A DNA stretch of 64,000 bases from Dromiciops gliroides (Eukaryota; Chordata; Mammalia; Microbiotheria; Microbiotheriidae), in contig NC_057861.1 in the NCBI RefSeq assembly GCF_019393635.1, positions 57,797,532 through 57,861,531 of the forward strand, written 5' to 3'. Shown here in pieces: positions 11,554-23,029 of this stretch. A program made the translations under genes and the position numbers. The notes under the pieces are model-generated. The model was not told the origin of the DNA and did no database searches. It saw only the letters and a list, made by a program, of their open reading frames with translations. Position 1 is the first letter of the stretch. Each line of letters starts with the position of its first letter.

Positions 11554-12048
11554 CCAGGTCGGCCCTGGAGTCAGGAGGACCTGAGTTCAAATCTGTCCTC
11601 AGGCACTTAACACTTACTAGTGTAACGACTGGAATGACGCCACCTGCTAGAGACTTATTGTAGAAAAGTTCCGCCATCAAAGGAAGGTCTTTGAGGGCAA
11701 GAACATGTGTCTTTTCTTTGGCATCAGGAAGTGACGTCTGCTTGTGGGAGGAAGAAGGGAGGAACCTGGCGCTCTGACTGGGTCTGTTTTCCTGGGGACG
11801 CTGGTGGAGAAGGGAGCTAGAAATGCGCTCTCCCTTTAATAGACAGGAATCTAGGCCTTTCTCTCTTTCTTTACCAAATTCTTATTCTCCTTAATAAATG
11901 CTTAAAAGCCTAACTCTTGCTAAAGCTTTTAATTTATTGGTGACCACTCATTAGATATTTTAGACAGAATAGCTAGAATTTTAGCCCTTAACACTAGCTG
12001 TGTGACCCTAGGCAAGTCACTTAACCCCAATTGCCTCAAAAAAAAAAG
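11554..12048 (+). mobile_element. WSINE split by a solo LTR
   Basis: The 5' half (GGTCGGCCCTGGAGTCAGG ... CACTTACTAG) ends at 11620 and the 3' half resumes at 11994 (CTAGCTGTGTGACC ... CAATTGCCTC plus A-tail). The element between them is the LTR described separately. Confidence 0.85.
11621..11993 (+). mobile_element. Solo LTR of an endogenous retrovirus (ERV1-like)
   Basis: A 373-bp segment begins TGTAACGACTGG and ends CCCTTAACA, so it has TG...CA termini. It is flanked by the 4-bp duplication CTAG (11617-11620 and 11994-11997). An AATAAA polyadenylation hexamer lies at 11893-11898. No internal retroviral region is present, so this is a solo LTR left by LTR-LTR recombination, and as an LTR it looks whole. 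A 4-bp duplication is typical of gammaretrovirus-like (ERV1) elements. It is younger than the WSINE it entered. Confidence 0.75.
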
Positions 12049-12420
12049 GAAGCCAGGAAAGCCGGGAATTGGGGAGGAGGGGGGGAGAGCATTCTAAGCT
12101 TGGGGGACAACCAGAGAAAATGCCAAGAGAATGAGTGTCTTGTTTGTGGAACAGCTAAGAGGTCATTATCACTAGATCAAAGAGTATTTGGCAGGGAGTA
12201 CATGAGAAGATTGGAAAGGTTGGAAAGAGCTAGGTTATAAAGGGCTTTGAATGTCAAAGCATTTTTTTGTGTGTGTGAAGCAATTGGGGTTAAGTGACTT
12301 GCCCGGGGTCACACAGCTAGTAAGTGTAAAGTGTCTGAGGTTGGATTTGAACTCAGGTCCTCCTGACTCCAGGGCCGGTGGTTTATCCACTGAGCCATCG
12401 AGCTGCTCCCTGTCAAAACA
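12049..12420. mobile_element. WSINE 12262-12410 (-) and flanking unique DNA
   Basis: 12262-12410 is a minus WSINE (GTGAAGCAATTGGGGTTAAG ... GAGCTGCTCCC). 12049-12261 is unique and holds no recognisable gene. Confidence 0.75.
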
Positions 12421-13235
12421 TTTTTAAAAAATTGATCCTGAGGGGTTGCCAACATTCTCCAAGCAATGAACAAGTGGACCTGTTTTTTCACAAGATTTCC
12501 AGGGCTGAATTTCTTTGCTTTTATTATTGTTGTTGTTGTTACTGATTTGGCGGATGTGAGGTGATAACTCAAAAATTATTTTAATTTGTATGTCATTGAT
12601 TTTTAGTGAAGATGAGCATTTTTTAAAAAAAGATAAATATTTTTATCTAAAGTTTTGAATTCCAAATTTTATCCCTCCTCCCCACCACCCCCCTCCCTGA
12701 GGTGGTAAGCAATCAGATATGTTATACATGTGCCATTATGTAAAACATTACCATATTAGTCATTTTGTACAAGAAAACTTTAATAAAATTTTTTAAATGA
12801 AAGAAAGTGAAAAATAGCATGCTTCAGTCTGTGTTCAATCAATATCAGTTCTTCCTTTGGAGGTGGAGAGTATGCTTGAGGATGAGCATTTTTTTGTTTG
12901 GTTTTGGTTTTTTGTGGGGCAATGAGGGTTAAGTGACTTGCCCAGGGTCACACAGCTAGTAAGTGTCAAGTGTCTGAGGCTAAATTGAACTCTGGTCCTC
13001 CTAAAGCCAGGGCCAGTGCTTTATCTACTGCTCCACCTAGCTGCCCCCCAAGGATGAGCATTTTAAAAAATGATTATTAATAATTTATGTTTCCTCTTTT
13101 GAAAACTGTTCATAACCCTCTATTTCTTGCAAAAGTGGGAATTGTTTCAAAAAAATCTTAGAACAGTTTCTTGTTTATTTTAGATGTCATTTTTTTGCTT
13201 TTCTAAGTAGTTTTCCCAATTTTTTATTTTTATTT
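12420..13235 (-). mobile_element. L1 3' fragment, left arm of an inverted repeat
   Basis: Read on minus: AACAGTTTTCAAAAGAGG, TAATAATCATTTTTTAAAATG, ATGACATACAAATTAAAAT, typical of the L1 ORF2 C-terminal/3' region. Interrupted by a ~275-bp dispersed repeat (12612-12885, plus) and a WSINE (12890-13048, minus). The target GATGAGCATTTT appears three times as insertion duplications. The other arm is at 13555-14165. Confidence 0.7.
12612..12885 (+). mobile_element. Dispersed marsupial repeat, family not identified
   Basis: Contains GAATTCCAAATTTTATCCC, a C-rich block, GCAATCAGATATGTTATAC and a GGAGGTGGAGAG end. A sibling with the same order of landmarks lies at 13728-14062 (TTCCAAATTTTTCTCCCTCC, CAATCTTATATAGGTTATAT, TCTGGATGTGG). 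Both are flanked by target duplications. Confidence 0.55.
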
Positions 13236-13554
13236 TGTGTGTATATATACACATACACACAAAGTATATACACATATTTAGGTAGATAGTTTGCAACAAA
13301 GTTTTCCTAATTAGTTATTTTTATTTTTTGTGTGTTTGTGAATATACAATGTATATAAATATATGTATCTACAAATTATATCTCTGGAGATTATATATAT
13401 AAGAAATATATTATCTTTATCTCCATGGAGATATGCTTTGTAGATATATACAAAGTATATCTCTGGAGATATATCTTTATCTCTATAGAGAAATATAGAT
13501 ATACTTTATAGACATATAATATTTATATACTTTGTATATATACACACAAAAATG
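13236..13554. repeat. AT-rich spacer of the L1 inverted repeat
   Basis: About 320 bp of TATA/ATAT-rich sequence with repeated GGAGATATATCTTTATCTC-like short palindromes between the two L1 arms. Confidence 0.6.
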
Positions 13555-14165
13555 AAAATAACAAATTGGGGAAACTACTTATGGCAAACCTGATAGCAAA
13601 AAAATATAACATCTAAAACAAATGAGAAACTCTTCAGAGTTTTAAAAAAGCAACTCCCACTCCACAATGGTTAAGTGATCAGAGGTTTATGAACCATTTT
13701 CAGATGAGGAAACATAACCTTTTAAAAAACATTTTAAAATTCTTATCATAAAAGTATTTTGTTATTTTCCAGTTACATGTAGAGATGGTTTTCAACATTT
13801 GTTTTCTATAAGATTTCTAGTTCCAAATTTTTCTCCCTCCCTTCCCTCCCCCCTCCCCAAGACAGCAAACAATCTTATATAGGTTATATATGTACAATCA
13901 CATTAAACATATTTCTGCATTAGGTTGTGAAAGAAGAATCAGAACAAAGAGGAAAAACCTAAAAAAACCAAACAAATTAAAAAATAGAAACAGTATGGTT
14001 CAATCTGCATCCAGACTCCACAATTCTTTTTTCTGGATGTGGAAAGCATTTTCCATCAGAAACATAACTTTTTAATAATCACTGGAGAAAAAAATGCTTA
14101 GCCTCACTAAGAATCAAAAACATGCAAATTAAAACAATTTTGAGGTATGTAGATACAGATATGCT
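13555..14165 (+). mobile_element. L1 3' fragment, right arm of an inverted repeat
   Basis: Matches the reverse complement of the left arm (GGGAAACTACTTA, ACATCTAAAACAAATGAGAA, GAACCATTTTCAGATGAGG, CATGCAAATTAAAACAATTT). Interrupted at about 13728-14062 by the same dispersed repeat family as at 12612-12885, with flanking GAAACATAAC(C/T)TTTT duplications. Confidence 0.7.
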
Positions 14166-14169
14166 TTTT

Positions 14170-14473
14170 CAAGATTGTCTTCCCTCTCAGACTAGGCTGG
14201 AAATGCCCATGCTGATTGGCCTCAAATGGAAGCGTTAGTCTGTTCTTTTTCTGACCTGGTCCAGTTTACTTCTCCTTAGGAAATCTGGTGGATTTGGGGG
14301 AGGCGGGGCTGGGAAGTGGTGGCAGCCATATTGCTGCTGGACTCAATGCAGACACATGATTGGCTGTAGCCCTACTGCAGCTCAGAACTCCTTAACTCAA
14401 GTCATCTACCAGCCCTGGCCTTCTGCTGTAGCAGGAATCATAGGTATCTACCAACTTTCGTAGATATTAGATT
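14170..14473 (-). pseudogene. 7SL (SRP) RNA pseudogene, full length, antisense
   Basis: Read on minus, this ~300-bp stretch follows human 7SL RNA from end to end. Successive landmarks are AAGGAGTTCTGAGCTG (7SL: CAGGAGTTCTGGGCTG), GCAATATGGCTGCC (ATCAATATGGTGACC), CACCAGATTTCCTAAGGAG (CACCAGGTTGCCTAAGGAG), CCAGGTCAGAAA (CCAGGTCGGAAA), CAATCAGCATGG (around GATCAG) and CCAGCCTAGTCTGAGA (CCAGCCTGGGCAACATAG). The many substitutions argue against function. It lies directly beside the L1 arm, consistent with LINE-mediated retroposition. It is not an Alu-like SINE, because the central S domain is present. Confidence 0.75.
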
Positions 14474-15834
14474 GGTTTTTGTTCTAAATATTAAAAAGTG
14501 TAATGTAGTCAAGAACATATACTGTAACCTTAATAATTCCTTCTAATAGTTTAACAGAATGAAGTTACCTCACCTCCATGATTAAAAAAATGCATTATTC
14601 CATTTTCTTCCGTCTTTTTTGTAGTTTTGTTTTACTGTCTAAACTGAAATTTGCTGAGATATATTGTGGGAAATAAGAGTTTAAGGTCATTTTGCACCAA
14701 ATTGCTAATCAGTCTTCACCAAGTACATAATTAAATAATGAATCCTTTCCCCAGTTTTTCAAATAGGCTTACCAGACACTAATCTTCTGTATACATTCAG
14801 TTTGACCCTTTAAAAGAAGTTTAGCAATAAAAAAGAGTAGAGTAATGGGAAGGTAGCTACCTGAATAGAGTAGAAAGAACAAGGGGAGGCAAAGTTTTTT
14901 TAGAATGAGGGATTGTGATCAAAGCAAGTGGTGAAGGAAGCCAAAGGAAAAGAAGAGGTTGGAGTCACCTGAGGGATAAAGACAGACTGCTGCAGGTAGG
15001 TCGTGAAGAAGGTAAGAGGGATGGAGACCAGCAGGGATCATCTCACTTCTATGAATTCCAAGATTCTCCAAGGCCCATATTCTAAGATTTCTACCATTTT
15101 AGAATTTCATCATGTCAGAATGGGGCCACCCCTAGGGGGTGCTAGAGTCCAATCACACATACCCTTGATCCTCCTCTTCCCAAAGCACCCCACTCAAGAA
15201 ATCTTCAAGTGACCATCCTGGGCCACCTAGAAGGGTAAAAGCCATCCATCTGGAAGACAGGAGCGGGGATTTATGGCTTAAATGTACTCCGGATCTGTTT
15301 TAGCAAGTGAGGCGGAGGCAGTGCTTACCACCTGCAGAAGGGATATCCAAAGCAATGTGTCCAGGAATGGGGGTCTGAGTCTGTCCTCCCTCTCTCCATC
15401 CCCTCCCCCCACTGCTTTCTGAATGCCCTGGTAAGGAGAGCAAGAAGGGGAGGGGAGCCTGGCCTCCATGGGGGGGGGCTGTGCCCCCCAGTCCCTCCCA
15501 CCCCCTTTGTCCTCAGTGGCCCTGTTCCCCAAGAGGTCAGTGACCCATAAGCGCTGCTATCCATCCATCCATCCCCTCTGGAGGGGCCCGACTGAAGGTG
15601 ATGGTGTAGGGGTCAAGGGTCAGAAGCCAAAGACTGGGAGAAGCACCCAAGGTCACCACCCCTTTCACATGGAAATGCTAAGAGACATGGTGGGGAGGGG
15701 GAGCAGACAAGGGTTAGGGGGTGGGTCAGGAAGGAAGCCAGCTGAGCTTGTGTTCAGAGGCAGGTCCAGACCAAAAGACAGCTCCTAGCATTCTCGAAAA
15801 GCAGATTTGACCCAGATAAAGCAGTCTCTGCCCC
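14474..15834. other. Unique intergenic DNA
   Basis: No gene, SINE or LINE recognised. 15350-15800 is GC-richer, with G/C runs. ORFs here have no recognisable domains. Confidence 0.5.
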
Positions 15835-16652
15835 TTCACAGAATTATGGAATTTGAGAGTTGGAAGGGACATCAGTGGCCAACTGGTCCAGCTCATATAC
15901 GAAAAGAATCCTCCCTGACAATACCTGATAAGGGATCTTCCAGCCTCTAAGACCTCCAAGTAAGGGGCAGATACCAACGCCTCACACAGTTCACTCCTTT
16001 TAAAAACAAATATTATTTTTAACAGGACCTGTGATTTATCAGTGTAGGAATCAAAGAAATCCAGATGAGGAATTCTCTCTATCAATGAAAATCAACACTG
16101 GCTCTCCAATTTGTAATCTTAGAAGTTTGCCTTAAGAGGTTAAGTGACTTGTCTAGGGTCACTCAGCTAGTATGTTTCAGTGGAGCCACTTGAACCTAGG
16201 TATTCCTGACTCAGAGGCCAAACTTTCTATCTGCTTTTCCATTTCCCATCCATCCTACCTTCGGACAACAGTACTTATAAAGCTGTGTGTGTAATTTTTC
16301 TTTTTTTTTTATGGGGCAATGAGAGTTAAGTGACTTGCCCAGGGTCACACAGCTAGTAAGTGTCAACTGTCTGAGACCAGATTTGAACTCAGGTCCTCCT
16401 GAATCCAGGGCAGGTGCTTTATCCACTGTCACCTAGCTGCCCCTTGTTGTTTGTTTTTTCCTGAAATGGAGCCTAAATCCGCCTTGTCGCTTCCACCCAC
16501 TATTTCCAGTTCTGCCTACTGGGGCCAAGCAGAACAAGTTGAATCCTTCCTCCTTATAAGAGCCCTGCAAGTATTAGATCACAGTCATCAGACCCTCCTG
16601 GAGGCTCTCTTTTCCAGGCTGAACAGCCCCAATTCTTTAACCCCCTTCTTTT

Positions 16653-16691
<39 letters not shown>

Positions 16692-17130
16692 TGTGAGGCA
16701 ATGGGGGTTAAGTGACTTGCCCAGGGTCACACAGCTAGTAAGTGTCAAGTATCTGAGGCCAGATTTGAACTCAGGTACTCCTGAATCCAGGGCCAGTGCT
16801 TTATCCACTGCGCCACCTAGCTGCCCCAACCCCCTTCTTATATGACATCGTGGATTGGAGGCCATTTACCACTGGACTTGTCCTCAGGACACCCTCTAGC
16901 TTAGCAATATCCCTCTCAAACAGAGATGCCTGGAACTGAACACAATGTTCCAGATGTGCACTGACCAGGGCAGAGGACAGAGGGGCGATCACCTCCCTAT
17001 TCTTGGAATTCCTGCCTCTCTTAATGCAGCCCAAGATTGCATTAATATTGTTGGCTGCCACATCACACTGCTGACTCACATTGGGCTTTCAGCTCCTCTG
17101 TCTTTCTCCTCCATATTCATCATGAATGGT
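15835..17130 (-). mobile_element. CR1/L3 LINE, C-terminal ORF2 and 3' end, with nested SINEs
   Basis: On minus, 17079 downward encodes QQCDVAANNINAILGCIKR and NREVIAPLSSALVSAHLEHC, the CR1 ORF2 C-terminal signature (compare ILGCIRRSVASRSREVI and PHLEYCVQFW). Sequence downstream on minus to 15835 is the CR1/L3 3' region (CAAGCAGAACAAGTTGAATC; AATTTGAGAGTTGGAAGGG on plus). Nested minus WSINEs lie at 16302-16443 and 16658-16828; the latter is flanked by AACCCCCTTCTT duplications. An old MIR-like piece is at 16110-16250. Confidence 0.75.
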
Positions 17131-17463
17131 AGCTGTGTTTTGGTGGCTACTTACATAGTCAGATGGCCTTGCAGGTAACAAGAGATTAGTATTCATGGAA
17201 TTGAATTTCATTAAAGAGGAGAGATGTAAGACCTTAGGCAAGTCACTTGCCCTTTCTAAGCTTCAGTTTCACCATCTGAAAAATAAGGGGATTGGACTAA
17301 ATGATCTTAAAGACCCTTTCCAATTGTGACTTCTAAGATTCTGGTATCACAAAATACCAGACCTTCCACTGTCAACAGGAGAGACCGTAAGCTCTTTGAA
17401 AGCAGGCATTTAATCTTGCGTTGTGTCCCCATATGCTTAGCACAGTGTCTAACACATTTATTG

Positions 17464-17886
17464 TTATTCGGTCATTCAGTCTTTTTTTTTTTTTTTGCAG
17501 GGCAATGAAGGTTAAGTGACTTGCCTAGGGTCACACAGCTAGTAAGTGTCAAGTGTCTGAGACTGGATTTGAATTCAGCTCCTCCTGAATCCAGGACTGG
17601 TGCTTTATTCACTGCACCACCTAGCTGCCCCTGCAGTCATTCAGTCTTGTCCAAGTCTTCATGACCCCAATAACCATAGCTCACCACCTATGCTGTCCAT
17701 TGGATTTTTTTGGCAAAGATACTAGAGTGGTTTCCTATTTCCCTCTCTAATATTTTAAGGCAAACAGAGGTAAAGTGACTTGCCTAGGGTCACACAGTTA
17801 GTAAGTCTCTGAGGCCACATTTGAACTCAGGGCATTCTGACTCTAGGCCTGATACTCTATCCACTGAACCACCTACCTGCCTCCAC
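17464..17886 (-). mobile_element. RTE-tailed CORE-SINE split by a WSINE
   Basis: The minus RTE-tailed SINE (GGCAAAGATACTAGAGTGG on plus) is interrupted at about 17480-17632 by a minus WSINE. The duplication GTCATTCAGTCTT lies on both sides. Confidence 0.75.
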
Positions 17887-17924
17887 CTAACACATAGCAA
17901 GTGCTTAATAAATTACTTGATTGA

Positions 17925-18429
17925 CTGTGCAGAAACAAGTGGCGAATGTGATTGCTCCAACACTGTCAGGGTTCTTTGGAGCACTGTGAGGAAGGGAAAA
18001 GGTGCTGAAGGATTAGAGTGGAGAAGGACAAATATCCCAATTTTCAAAAAGGCAGAGAGAATGGAGTCTATAAACTGGAGTCCAGTGAGCTTGTATTTGA
18101 TTCATGGCAAAATACTAGAATGTGTTATTAAAGAAATGGGTTAAGGGGACAGCTAGGTGGCACAGTGGATAAAGCACCGGCCCTGGATTCAGGAGTACCT
18201 GAGTTCAAATCTGGCCTCAGACATTTGACACTTACTAGCTGTGTGACCCTGGGCAAGTCACTTAACCCCCATTGCCCGGCAAAAAAAAAAAAAAAAGAAA
18301 TGGGTTAGTAAACATCTGGAAAAAAGAAATACCAATCACAAAGAGCCAACAGCATATCATGAGGAACAGGTCATGCCAGACTAACCTCATATCCTTTTTG
18401 TACAGCATTACTAGGCTGGTGGATCAGCC

Positions 18430-18499
<70 letters not shown>

Positions 18500-18544
18500 C
18501 ACCCACCCATCCACCCATCCACCCATCCATCCATCCATCCATCC

Positions 18545-18631
<87 letters not shown>

Positions 18632-19130
18632 CACCCACCCATCCATCCATCCATCTATCTATCTACATATAGATAGAGATAAAGCCACAACACCGTAGAT
18701 GTAATTTACCTAGATTTTAGGAAAGTACTTGACAAAGTCTTTCTTGCTGGACAAAATGGAGACATGAGCTAGACAATAAGATAAAAAATTCCGAACTCCT
18801 CAAATGGCCAGACTGTGAGAACAGTTATTTATTAATTGCTTCTATTTCAACCTGAAAGGAGGTCTCTAGTGGAATGCCCCAGGGATCTATGCTTGTCCCT
18901 GCACTGTTAAACATTTCCATCAGTGATTTGAATAAAGGCACAAATGGCCTGTTCATCCTATTTGTAGATGACATGAATCGAGGAAGGAGAGTTAACACTT
19001 TGTGTGACAGTCAGGATCCAGAGAGATCTCAACTGATTGAAATGTTGGGCTAAATTGAAGGAGATGATGCATCATTGGGACAAAAGTAATCTTATATTTG
19101 GGTTCAAACAATCAACCTCAAACATTTGAG
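17925..19130 (+). mobile_element. CR1/L3 LINE, reverse transcriptase domain, interrupted
   Basis: Plus-strand ORF2 text includes INWSPVSLYLIHGKILE (CR1: NYRPVSLTSVPGKIME), then [16 protein letters not shown]-like and GVPQG-like segments, and a FVDDM site corresponding to FADDT. It is interrupted by a WSINE (18148-18298) and a 230-bp tetranucleotide repeat (18432-18665). Stops and frameshifts show it is inactive. Confidence 0.75.
18432..18665 (+). repeat. (TATC)n / (CATC)n compound microsatellite
   Basis: Two long TATC tracts separated and followed by CACC/CATC variants, about 234 bp in all. Confidence 0.95.
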
Positions 19131-20600
19131 ATCTGGAGGGGAGGAGTGATGAGGTAGCAGTTCACTTTTAAAAGATTTAGCAGCTAGAGTTTTAGAGGTA
19201 GCTATATTAAGAACTAGGTAAGGGGGGCAGCTAGGTGGTGCAGTGGATAGAGCACTGGCCCTGGAGTCAGGAGTACCTGAGTTCAAATCTGGCCTCAGAC
19301 ACTTAACACTTACTAGCTGTGTGACCCTGGGCAAGTCACTTAACCCAACTGCTTCACTTAAAAAAAAAATAAGAACTAGGTAAGAACATTGGACTTGGGA
19401 GTCAGGAAGACCTGAGTTCAAATTCTGCCTCTGACGCTATCTGTGTGACTCTGGACAAGTTGCTTAGCCTCAGTTTCTTCATCTGTAAAACAGGGATAAT
19501 AATAGTACTCTCCTTCCTCATCTGCATCTCTGGTATCCTTGGCTTCTTTTAAGTCCCAACTAAAAATCCCCCCTTCTATAGGAAGCCTTTCTTGATCTCC
19601 TTTAATTCTAGTGCCTTCTCTCTGTTAATCATCCCCAATCTATCCTGTCTAGATCTTGTTTGAACGTAAGTTGTTGGTATATAGTCTCTCCCATTAGATA
19701 GACTGTGAGCTCCTTGAAGACAGAGACGATCTTTTGCTTTGCTTTGTATCTCCAAGGCTTAGCACAATGCCTGGCACATAGGAGGAAATGGATGCTTGTT
19801 GACTGACTGACTAACTACCTCACAGAGTTGTGAGGATTAAATGAGATACCATTATATAGTATATAAATGCTACTACTTTCTTTTTTTTTTTAGGGATTAA
19901 GCATTTATTAAAATATTTTAGAAGTTACCACACAGGGACTTCAGAAAAATAGGAAACCTATCCACCCTAGAGGAGAGATCCAGAATTCAGTCTGGCCTCC
20001 TTTTACACTACTACTACTACTAACTTATTGTTAGTAACAAAACTTATTGTTTTTTGTTTTTTGTTTTTTTAGTGAGGCAATTGGGGTTAAGTGACTTGCC
20101 CAGGGTCACACAGCTAGTAAGTGTTAAGTGTCTGAGGCCGGATTTGAACTCAGGTACTCCTGACTCCAGGGCCCGTGCTCTATCCACTGCGCCATCTAGC
20201 TGCCCCTAACTTATTAATAGTCTATAAATATATATATTATTCACAATTCTAACATTAACAAGTCTATTATTTATATATAGCATATATACATTATAATATT
20301 TAATCATTAATAATCTGTTAATCTATCTAATGATCAATTATTATCTATTAATAATAACGACAATAATAGTAGCTAACATTTATATAGGGCCTATTATTTT
20401 CCAGGTATTGTGCTAAGTGCTTTACAAATACTATCTCATTTGTTTCTCAAAACAATCCCTGGGAGGAGGTGCTATCATGGATGGGAAAACTGAGGCAGAC
20501 ATTGGTTAAATGGTCACACAACTAAGAAGCATCTGAGGCTGGATTTGAACTCAGCTCTTCCTGACTCAAGTTCCAGGACTCTAGCCACTGAATAGAAGTA
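19131..20600. other. Intergenic repeats
   Basis: WSINE 19225-19373(+), and WSINE 20046-20206(-) with AACTTATT duplications. A MIR/THER1 copy (19378-19520 and 19805-19870, plus) is split by an L2-end-like piece (19520-19805). A minus MIR/THER1 lies at 20358-20600. 20207-20357 is AT-rich. No gene seen. Confidence 0.65.
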
Positions 20601-21565
20601 CTACTTCTAGCTTGCTGGAGGCTTTGATGGATTGGAAGCACAACAGGAATCAACAGTGTGATATCATAGCAAAAATCTAACATAATCTTGGGCTGCATTA
20701 AGAGAGAAATGGTGGGGGGGCAACAAGATGGTGCAGTGGATAAAGCACAGGCCCTGGATTTAGGAGAACCTGAGTTCAAATCCGACCTCAGACACTTAAC
20801 ACTTACTAGCTGTGTGACCCTGGGCAAATCACTTAACCCTCATTGCCCCGCAAAAAACAAAACAAAACAAAAAACAAAACCAAGATAGAAATGGTTTCCT
20901 GGACTTCAGAGATGAAAAAGAGAGAGATAGAACATTTAGTAATCACTTATTATGTGTCAAGCATCGGTATAATTCCTGTTCTCTGTACACCTGGAGTATC
21001 GCATCAAGCTGGACCCTCCATTTTACTAAAAACATTGAAGGAGGTGGAAAGGGCCGGGTGGAAGGCAATCAAGATGGTAAAGGAGGGGGAGGCTAGGTGG
21101 CAAAGTGGATAAAGCACCAGCCTTGGATTCAGGAGGACTGAGTTCAAATCCGGCCTCAGACACTTGACACTTACTAGCTGTGTGACCCTGGGCAAGTCAC
21201 TTTACCCTCATTGCCCTGCCCCCCAAAAAAGATGGTAAAGGAATAGGGCAAAGAAACTGAACAGGTTTAACCAGAGGAAGAGAAGACTTAGGGGAAAGGG
21301 GGGGGGCCATCATGCAACAGTGAGTGATCTTTCAACATTTGGAGGATTGTCACATGGAAGAAGTATAAGATTTGTTCTATTTGGACGCAGAGGGCAGAGC
21401 TAGCAGCTAAGAATTGCAGAGAGGCAGATTTCAGCTTGACTTGGGGGAGATCTGCCTGCTAGGTTAGGGTTCTCTATCTTGGGCGGGGTTCTCATTAGTG
21501 AAGTCTTCAAGCAAGGACAGGTTAGATGATGACTTGCAAGATATTTGGGGTCCAGTTATTTGTAG
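20600..21565 (+). mobile_element. CR1/L3 LINE, C-terminal ORF2, with two nested WSINEs
   Basis: Pieces encode ILGCIKREMV, then LKEVERAGWKAIKMVKE (CR1: LLERVQRRATKMIKG), then FNQRKRRLRG and a CHVEE-like segment, in CR1 order. They are interrupted by WSINEs at 20716-20881 and 21086-21228; the latter has duplications around AAGATGGTAAAGGA. Confidence 0.7.
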
Positions 21566-23029
21566 CACCAGAGCTATAAGCCTCTGAGCTATTATTGTCT
21601 AAGTAACAACAATAGCATTTATCAAGCATTTTAAGGTTTGCAAAGCACTTTACCAGAATAATCTAATTTGATCCTCACAGCAGCTCTGAGAGTTAAGTGC
21701 TACTATTATCCCCATTCTATAGATGAAGAAACTGTGCCAGAGAGAATGTGTGTGTGTGTGTGTGGGGCGTTGTGTTGTGTTTTGTTTTTTTAGTGAGGGT
21801 CACAGTTATGAAACATCTGAGACTGTATTTGAACTCAGGCCTTTCTGACTCTAGGCCCAGCACCCTCTCCACTGTATGACCCAGGGTCAGATTTACTAAA
21901 TAGACTCTATGCTAAATCACTTAACTTCTGTCTCAACTGTAAAATGAGGCTAATTATAGAACCTACCTCTCAAGATTGTTGTGAGGATTAAATGGGATAG
22001 TCTTTTTTGGGGGAGGGGTGGTAATGAGGGTTAAGTGACTTGCCCAGGGTCACACGGCTAGTCTCAAGTGTTTGAGGTCAAATTTGAACTCAGGTCCTCC
22101 TGAATCCAGGACCAGTGCTTTATCCACTGTGCTACCTAACTGCCCCTGAGATAACCTTTATAAAACACTTAGCAAAGTCCCTGGTATGTAGTTGGCACTT
22201 AATAAGTGCTTGTTTCCTTTTCTTCCTTCCATTCAAGTCTGAGATTCTAGGGGTAGAGAGAAGCTAAGTGGCCTGGTACAGTGTTCTCCAACCTTTTTGG
22301 ATCATACCCCTATTGGTAAAAAGGTTTTTTGTATGCACCTCCAGTATTTTATTTTTTAAATCTATTTCATAAGTTTATACATAAGTTCAGAAGTTTATAT
22401 TTTACCTATTTCATAAATTATATATCACATCACCATATTCATGAGTTATAAAATTTACCTAAAGGTAGAAATTTCAAATGGGTGGTATAAAGATGAGATA
22501 ACACTTGATCCTAAAGGTCATTGCTAGAGAGGAGTGAAATGGTGAAGCAAATGCTTTAGAAAATCATCCCAGGGGTGGCTGGGTGGTGCAGTGGATAGAG
22601 CACAGGCCTTCAAGTCAGGAGGACCTGAGTTCAAATGTGACCTCAGACACTTATCAGCTGCATGACTCTGGGCAATTAATCCTGATCGGCTGCAAAACAA
22701 ACAAACAAAAAAAACCCCCAATCATCTTGGTAGCTCTGTTGAGAATGAATTTAAGACAAGAGAGACTCCAGTCAAGAAAGTTATTAAGAATTTATTATGT
22801 GGGGCAGCTAGGTGTTGCAGTGGATAGAGCACTGGCCCTGGATTCAGGAGTACCTGAGTTCAAATCCAGCCTCAGACACTTGACATTTACTAGCTGTGTG
22901 ACCCTGGGCAAGTCACTTAACCCCAATTGCCTCACAAAAAACAAACAAACAAACAAAAAGAATTTATTATGTGCCGTGCACCACACTAAGTGCTGGAGAT
23001 AAAAAAAAAAACCAGGGAGACCATTTAAC
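21566..23029. other. Intergenic repeats
   Basis: Minus MIR/THER1 21600-21890. Plus MIR 21895-22225, split by WSINE 22004-22146(-). Diverged SINE 22571-22711(+). WSINE 22802-22957(+, type C) with the 16-base duplication AAGAATTTATTATGTG at 22786-22801 and 22958-22973. 22226-22570 is otherwise unrecognised. Confidence 0.7.

Noticed and set aside
18272-18676. 134-codon frame rich in YLSI repeats
   Set aside because: Translation of the TATC microsatellite.
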